Shown piece after piece: positions 20,830-25,959 of a stretch of DNA of 25,959 nucleotides. This stretch comes from Lingula anatina (taxonomy: Eukaryota > Brachiopoda > Lingulata > Lingulida > Lingulidae). The notes beneath the pieces are model-generated. The model was not told the origin of the DNA and ran no database searches. It worked only from the letters and a program-made list of their open reading frames with translations. Made by a program: the position numbers and the translations under genes. The stretch lies in NCBI RefSeq assembly GCF_001039355.2, contig NW_019773540.1, positions 35,128 to 61,086 on the forward strand, written 5' to 3'. Numbering within the stretch: position 1 is the first letter of the stretch; the number at the start of each line of letters is the position of its first letter.

Positions 20830-22726
20830 AAAAACAATATGAGTCTTCTACAGCACAGTATATCCACTATTTTAGGTGCTGGCATAGGAGGCACATTGGG
20901 AGCCATATCACTGGTGCTGCTGATTTTTAATATAGCTGCTGTCTGCTATATATTCAGGTGAATTGAACTTTGAACTTTTTCACTTTCTTTAAAAACTTTA
21001 TCTGTAACAGGAGCCGAGAAGGGCCCCAAAGACCTGAAATGTTTTCAGAACCAAAATTATGTGTGCTAGTCCTCAAGACTCTTCCTCAGTCCTGTTGCAA
21101 ACAAGACTAAAATGGCAAGCTGAGCCTCAAAGCCCTATACATATGTGTCATAGGTCACGTGACTTTGAGACCATTCCCACAGATATTTGGATCGATCTAT
21201 CTCCCTGGGGAGTCTCACTAAATTGCTGTCAACTACCCTGAGTGTCAGAGCAATGTAAAAGCTAACTAGCTTAAATATACCTTGTGATGGAGTCGCTTTT
21301 ACTAGCTCTGACGAACAGCGACAATCTGAGGGCGTTCTTCTTCAGAATTTTGCCTGGGGCGCTTCCATCTTTGGAAGTCACACGTCACAGCTGTGTCCGC
21401 CTGGATCCATATTTGGAAGTCATAAGTCTCGTATGTCATAGGTTTTTTCCACCCGGAGCTGCCTTTCCCGCCTCGCGCTGAAGTTATCTCGTGCAGACAA
21501 GACAAGAAGCAAAGTGCCTGACGAAGTTTGAATTGAAAATATCTTGCAGTCGAAGGTCAGTGCCACAATAGAAGCAACATTCTGCTTTAAAAACTGATTT
21601 TGGTGTAGCCATTGCGCAGCCCTTATAGTGGTATCGGGCAAACAGTGTAGCTGTCAAATTTGGCACACGGCAAGCACGTATATTGCGCACGTGTACATCT
21701 CAGGACTAAATGTTCTATGATAAGCAAAAAATACAAAAACATTGGATATATCTTTTCTGTTCGAACTTCGAAGAATATTATTTATTTTTTCACTTTTCAT
21801 CTTAAATACAGCAAATAAAATTAAATAAAGCAGAATTAAATCTGTTTTACGTTTCATTTTGGTCTGATGACATTCAACTGCAGATTCACTGCGGAGCAGT
21901 TCTATTTGATTGGCGGAAGTGTAACATGGCCGCTGATCACTAGAGCCGGTATTGTTGATATGGGTTATATATGAAATCAAGATCGAGCTGGCAATACTGG
22001 AATCTAGAACCTAGGGTACTGTCAACATGACAGGCTTAAATGTCTGTCAGACCCGGTAAAGCTGTAAGGGGGTAATTATCTTTGCCTCCTAGGTGACAGA
22101 CATTTAAGCCTTATATTTGATAGCAATTTAGTGAGACTCCCCAGAGTTAGGTCAATTCAGATGGATCGATCTAACTATGGGAACCCAGTCTTAGTGTCTG
22201 CTTTTTTACATATCCAAAAAGGTCTAAAGAAGTAAAACATTTACGTCATTAAAAAATAATCTTATAAAAGTCAGCTGTATCTGAGGATTTTTTTCTTTAC
22301 CATTGTAGAGAGAAAAGATCTGAAGAAGCTTTACCCAAATCTCCCGACCATTCTGACCAGACCCATGGCAACCAAGATAGCAGTGAGGGTGGTGAAAATG
22401 TTTATGCACAGTTAGGAGAGCAGGAACCACAGCAACAATACACTGAACTTGAACTCCAGAGAAGAGGTACTCAGTTCCACGAAGAGAACGAGAGACAAAA
22501 CGTGAACCAACGTTTACCCCAATTTTCAGACAACTCTGACCAAACCCACAGCAATCAGGAGGACAGAGGTGGTGAAAATCCCTATGCACAGTTAGGAGAA
22601 CAGGAACCTCAGCAGCAATACACTGAACTTGAACTCCAGAGAAGTACTCAGTTCCATGAAGAGGATGAGAGACAGTATGTGAACCAAGGTTTTCAAATGG
22701 GTGTTGCTGACAGCCATGGCATATAA
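18605..22726 (+). CDS. Short transmembrane protein with two tandem ITAMs, copy B
   Basis: Four exons correspond to copy A: 18605-18686, 19125-19151 (27 nt), 20876-20957 and 22309-22726. They join in frame to give 202 aa, ending at TAA 22724-22726. The signal peptide is MDVTMFLFIFAMGFS; the ectodomain has one Cys at 35; the membrane helix is GTLGAISLVLLIFNIAAVCY; the juxtamembrane segment is REKR. The tail has two ITAMs (tyrosines 96/108 and 156/168) and the C-terminal YVNQ (Tyr187), a classic Grb2 SH2 site. At the outer membrane edge it has Gly37 and Gly41 where copy A has Asp37 and Glu41. Its first repeat starts like copy A unit 1 and ends like copy A unit 2 (FHEENERQNVNQRLPQFS), so one 61-codon unit was removed in frame, or gained in copy A. 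Intron 3 carries a 785-bp transposon. No stop or frameshift is seen, so both copies appear able to make protein. Confidence 0.77.
20773..20822. repeat. (TA)n microsatellite, copy B, 25 units
   Basis: This is the counterpart of the 16425-16460 run, seven units longer. It again lies about 50 bp before the membrane-helix exon. Confidence 0.95.
21234..22018 (+). mobile_element. Non-autonomous DNA transposon (hAT-like), 785 bp
   Basis: It starts TACCCTGAG and ends CTAGGGTA, with the 8-bp target duplication CTGTCAAC at 21226-21233 and 22019-22026. The uninterrupted site exists in copy A at 16860-16867 (CTGTTAAC, one base different), so the borders are exact and the insertion postdates the duplication. 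The interior has no transposase; the minus-strand frames at 21302-21980 have no recognisable domain. Its ends match the 153-bp element at 1143-1295. hAT is inferred from the 8-bp duplication. Confidence 0.92.
22032..22111. repeat. 18-bp perfect inverted repeat in intron 3, copy B
   Basis: This is the same hairpin as at 16873-16952; both arms are unchanged. The transposon target duplication ends 5 bp before it. Confidence 0.85.
22331..22687 (+). repeat. ITAM coding repeats, copy B, two units
   Basis: Unit 1 (22331-22513) is 61 codons. Unit 2 (22514-22687) is 58 codons, having lost a few codons in the linkers (EDRGGENP, QRSTQF). Confidence 0.9.
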
Positions 22727-22892
22727 AATGAACTTTCTCAAAATCAAACTGATGATACCCAGAAAATGGACCTATAGATATATGAAATCATGACAGCTGA
22801 ATGTCAGAAGGAACATATCTTGTAACAGAATATCTGTCAACAGTATACAAAACTGACAGCAAAGCTGTCAAATATACAGACAAAAAGCACAA

Positions 22893-22898
22893 AATAAA
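22893..22898 (+). terminator. Polyadenylation signal of ITAM gene B
   Basis: AATAAA lies 167 nt after the stop, in the same context as copy A (followed by GATGCACAAAATAT). Confidence 0.5.
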
Positions 22899-23147
22899 GA
22901 TGCACAAAATATATCATCTTGTCCATTTTGATGCAATAATGCTTATAACTGCACAAAATAATAATATATAATGCCTAACAGCATAAACACCAATAATATT
23001 GCTTATGTTAAAATACAGAAAATGTTACTTGTACAGAGCTTCAGGTGGAAGGGAGTGAAAACGCCAGTTTGATAAATGAAAAATTAAAAACGAAAACATT
23101 ACAAAAATATTCCAATAAAGCTGCTATTCAATCTAACTGTATTAACA

Positions 23148-23951
23148 CAGGGGCGGATCCAGGATTATTTGAAGGGGGGTGGGGGTCAGCATTGGCATGG
23201 TCACTATGGAGGCAGTGCCAAAAAAAGGGTTTTGATGCAATATAACATAATGCCTAATTATATAATGACCATCAATTTTTAATAATGAAATATAAAAGTA
23301 TCATGGATATTCAGAAAATGTGACTAGCAGAGCTCTTCAAGTCCATGGAAGTTCAAAATCACACTTTGAAAATGTCCGTATGTGAAAATTTTAATTTTAA
23401 CAAAAAACTATTTAATTTCCAGAAAAGTTAACCAATAAGACTGATTTTCCGACTGGACCTGTATTTTAGTACTAAGTTACTTTTCTGTAAGTTTGAGAAG
23501 AGTAAGTCACATGGTTTTCCTTTAATGGTCACTGTGGAGGCAGTGCCCAAAATGTTTTTATTTTTCAGCAATCAATCAAATGTATTAGTTCAGCAGCAAC
23601 AGAAATGACATTAATGTGGACCCACACATCTAATACAAATGGAAGAGGATGGGGTCCAAACGATTTTAGAAACATCAATTTTGAAAACTTGCATCATTTA
23701 TTTTTTACAGCTTTCAGATGATGTATGTGTACAGTTACATGTATATACTACAAAAAGCTGAACAATTACAAAAGAAGGAAAGATTCATTAGCTTTTAAAT
23801 CTTGTTTGCATCAACATTGTAAAAAAATGTATTTAAAATGGAATAAATATTGGTTTAAATTCCTTAAATTGTCATCTTTTATTTGTCAAAAATATTATAA
23901 GTTGGCTAAAATCTTTTTGATTTGGCTAAAATTTTTCAGAAATTTGGCTAA

Positions 23952-23989
<38 letters not shown>

Positions 23990-25252
23990 AAGCACTACCC
24001 CAGCATTACTGTTGCTTATATGTGGAAATATAGAAAATGTTACTTGTACAGAGCTTCAGGTGGATGGGAGTAAAAAGTCACATCTTGAAAATGCTAGTTC
24101 AAAAAATTAAAAAAAAGTCAAATAAAGCTGCTATTCAGTGTAGTTGTATTAACATGATATGAAACATCCCACTTGAGTTTGAAGATAATAAGGCACTGTT
24201 ATTAACCTTTAGCATTAATGATGGCAGTACACAATTTTTTTTTTGTACATTTCTTTGCAATATTAAACAACATTTACCTGCATAATTATCACTTATTCCT
24301 AATTATGTGATGCTGGAAGTTCAAAGTCACTGTCCATATGTGAAAATTTTAATTTTAACAAATAACTATATAATTTCCAGCAAGGTTAATCAATAAGACT
24401 TGTTTTGCGATCAAAGCTGTGTCTTAGTCCTATGTTACTTTTCTGTAAGTTTGAGAACAGTAAGTGACATGGTTTTCCTTTAATGGTCACCATGCATGGA
24501 GGCAGTGCCCATAATACGGTTTTCTTCATTTATGATGCAATATTACATAATGCTTAACAGCATAATGACCATTAATATTTAATTATTAAATAAAAATATG
24601 ATGGATATTCAGAAAATGTGACTTACAAAGGTCTTCAAGCCAATGGAAGTTCAAAGTCACACCCTGAAAATACTGACGTGTGAAAAATTAAATATTCACA
24701 CACACACAAAAAATATGCTGAAAAGTGAAAAAACAGCATAACTTCTACAAAAATGGCCCGATCATGCTGATTTTGGAACTTGACCTGCGTTTTATGAATA
24801 TTCATCAGCTCTGTAAATATACAGCCAAAAAGTAAAACTGCCTTCCACTTATCATGTTTACAATGAAAGTGCACGGCGCCGGCGACAGTGACAGTGACAG
24901 TGACAGCGACGATGGCAGATGCAGGTGATGGCAGTATGTACAGACACATCTGTACATATTTACTGTACTGTTTGAGAACAGTAAGTGACATTGTTTTTCT
25001 TAAATGGTCATCATGGGAGCAGTGCCCAAAATAGTTTTTTTTTTTCAAATTTTGATGCAATATTACATAATGTTTAACAGCATAATGACCATCAATTTTT
25101 ATAATAAAATATTAGTATCATGGATATTCAGAAAATGTGACTAGCAAAGGCCCATGGAACTTCAAAGTCACAACTTGAAAATGCCAAAATGACAGCACTG
25201 TTCTGAAATGTTTTTTTTCTCCATTTTTAACAATTTTTTTAACATAAAACAA
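23148..25252. repeat. Array of diverged repeats related to the ITAM 3' flank
   Basis: No gene is supported. Several blocks recur in the same order: GATGCAATATTACATAATG, ACAGCATAATGACCAT, TTCAGAAAATGTGACT, GGAAGTTCAAAGTCAC, TTACTTTTCTGTAAGTTTGA and GGCAGTGCCCAAAAT. The last is found near 23211, 23536, 24500 and 25016. The 3' flank of each ITAM gene (about 17970-18247 and 22930-23147) is a diverged member. The array also holds A32 (23955-23986) and a TGACAG hexamer repeat (about 24884-24908). The left border AGGGGCGGATCCAGG looks like the edge of an inserted element. Confidence 0.7.
23955..23986. repeat. A32 homopolymer
   Basis: This run of 32 A follows three TTGGCTAAA repeats (about 23902-23953). 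It may be a retroelement tail. Confidence 0.95.
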
Positions 25253-25568
25253 AATTTAAAAAATTAAACGAGACTTACCTTGGTTAAGTCGAAGTTTGAT
25301 TTCAATTCTTTGAGTAAAGAATTGAGGGAGGGCTTAACTGAGATCCGGTTGCGCGCGCAGGGCACTTTTCAAAGTGTTTGTCACATTAACCACATGGAAT
25401 TAATTACATTAATTCCCCACAGCTCTCTTCCTCTATAATACAAGCAATGAGCTGTAACCCAAAGTTGGGTGGGAGGGTGGCAGTTAAGCCCTCCCTCAAT
25501 TCTTTACTCAAAGAATTGAAATCAAACTTCGACTTAACCAAGGTAAGTCTCGTTTAATTTTTTAAATT
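25253..25568. repeat. 88-bp perfect inverted repeat with a 140-bp core
   Basis: The left arm 25253-25340 is the exact reverse complement of the right arm 25481-25568. Each arm contains a smaller hairpin (CAATTCTTT-GAGT-AAAGAATTG, 25303-25324 in the left arm). The core has a GCGCGCGC island (25351-25358). A further 15-bp inverted match links the core (TGTTTGTCACATTAA, 25375-25389) to sequence outside the right arm (25617-25631). It lies directly downstream of the recombinase gene in that gene's direction, as expected for terminal repeats of a DIRS-like element. Confidence 0.93.
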
Positions 25569-25652
25569 CTTTTTCGTAAGAAGAATTTCGTTGGTCTTAA
25601 CTGAGACTTTAAAGCTTAATGTGACAAACATTTCATTCATTTCAAAAGATTC

Positions 25653-25658
25653 TTTATT
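25653..25658 (-). terminator. AATAAA overlapping the recombinase stop codon
   Basis: The gene-strand sequence GGTAAATAAAG contains both the TAA stop (25654-25656) and an AATAAA signal. Confidence 0.4.
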
Positions 25659-25959
25659 TACCCAGAACTCCATCCTGGAATCTGTCTTGATTACTTACAA
25701 TGCGCTTGTCATAGAACTTCGCAAAAGTACTTTTCTTAGACCAACCAGCTTTGTCAATAATGACTGATATAGGTACTGCAGAGGCTTTTGCCTTAGAGGT
25801 AGCTGCAGCTCTAACACTGTGAGAGCTAAATGTATAAGTGTCTATACCAGCTCTACTCATAACAGTTTTTATCCATCTTGCTACTGTGTCTCTTGCGACA
25901 TTATGATGTGGTTTCATGTAACTTATTAACAAACGTGCACAGTTCTTGTCATTTCTCAT
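25654..25959 (-). CDS. Tyrosine recombinase, C-terminal part, DIRS-like retrotransposon
   Basis: This 101-residue open frame runs off the right edge of the window; its first Met is probably internal. It shows the C-terminal half of a tyrosine recombinase catalytic domain. FSSHSVRAA holds the His47-x-x-Arg50 pair, AGW (Trp73) stands at the position often filled by the second His, and FAKFYDK holds the nucleophile Tyr83. The upstream catalytic Arg box lies outside the window. The enzyme would cut and join DNA through a 3'-phosphotyrosine bond to integrate the element. DIRS-type retrotransposons carry such a gene next to complex inverted terminal repeats, and an 88-bp inverted repeat follows this frame, so DIRS-like is the best assignment. 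A Crypton or Ngaro-type element is possible. No frame break is seen in this part. Confidence 0.82.
   Translation of the reverse strand: MRNDKNCARLLISYMKPHHNVARDTVARWIKTVMSRAGIDTYTFSSHSVRAAATSKAKASAVPISVIIDKAGWSKKSTFAKFYDKRIVSNQDRFQDGVLGK

Larger units (their letters stand above)
18290..23147 (+). repeat. Segmental tandem duplication, copy B
   Basis: Copy B matches copy A from GACCAGCTAC at 18290 to about 23147, where homology stops at the sequence AGGGGCGGATCCAGG. It is longer than copy A mainly because of the transposon at 21234-22018, while lacking one 183-bp ITAM unit. A third partial copy of the 3' flank follows at about 24010-24197. Confidence 0.95.

Noticed and set aside
22224-22589. 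Minus-strand 121-codon frame over the ITAM exon
   Set aside because: It is the antisense of the ITAM repeats; similar shadows occur at 17066-17269 and 17399-17614.
24635-25060. Minus-strand 141-codon frame
   Set aside because: It crosses several blocks of the diverged repeat array and a TGACAG hexamer run (giving VTVTVT); no domain is seen.

Overview
The window looks like nuclear DNA of an animal, probably a marine invertebrate and perhaps a mollusc. It is AT-rich, has small exons separated by long introns with GT/AG borders, animal gene families, many microsatellites and homopolymer runs, short DNA transposons and a tyrosine-recombinase element. The phylum is an inference; nothing here fixes the species. 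One ambiguous base lies near 7461.

Layout. 1-7875 is mostly non-coding. It holds a 153-bp transposon remnant with an 8-bp target duplication (1143-1295), a foldback with a C14 loop (2700-2780), a 35-bp minisatellite (3124-3438), a degenerate 49-bp tandem repeat (5561-5707) and a GTTGCT/AGCAAC hairpin repeat (7222-7419). A possible first coding exon of an unknown minus-strand gene sits at 7876-8313, with an NRF1-like palindrome upstream. The minus strand at 10759-13725 carries six exons of a cyclin-D1-binding protein 1 (CCNDBP1/GCIP) homologue, complete at its C-terminus and missing its 5' exons.

13951-23147 is a recent tandem duplication of about 4.3 kb. Each copy carries a four-exon plus-strand gene. 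The predicted proteins (264 and 202 aa) have a signal peptide, a very short ectodomain with one cysteine (on a 27-nt micro-exon), one membrane helix, and a cytoplasmic tail of tandem 61-residue repeats. Each repeat holds a textbook ITAM (YxxL-x8-YxxL), three in copy A and two in copy B. This is the design of CD3-zeta and DAP12-type immune adaptors, in what appears to be an invertebrate, and is the most interesting content of the window. Copy B also carries a 785-bp transposon that is absent from the equivalent site in copy A.

23148-25252 is an array of diverged repeats related to the 3' flank of the ITAM genes. At 25253-25568 there is an 88-bp perfect inverted repeat. It is followed at 25654-25959 by the C-terminal end of a minus-strand tyrosine recombinase, probably the 3' end of a DIRS-like retrotransposon.

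How it fits together. If the missing 5' exons of CCNDBP1 lie beyond the right edge, the two ITAM genes sit inside a CCNDBP1 intron on the opposite strand. The ITAM proteins would be expected to signal through a tandem-SH2 kinase of the Syk/Shark family, with a C-terminal YVNL/YVNQ site suited to Grb2-type SH2 domains. These roles follow from the motifs and have not been shown here.
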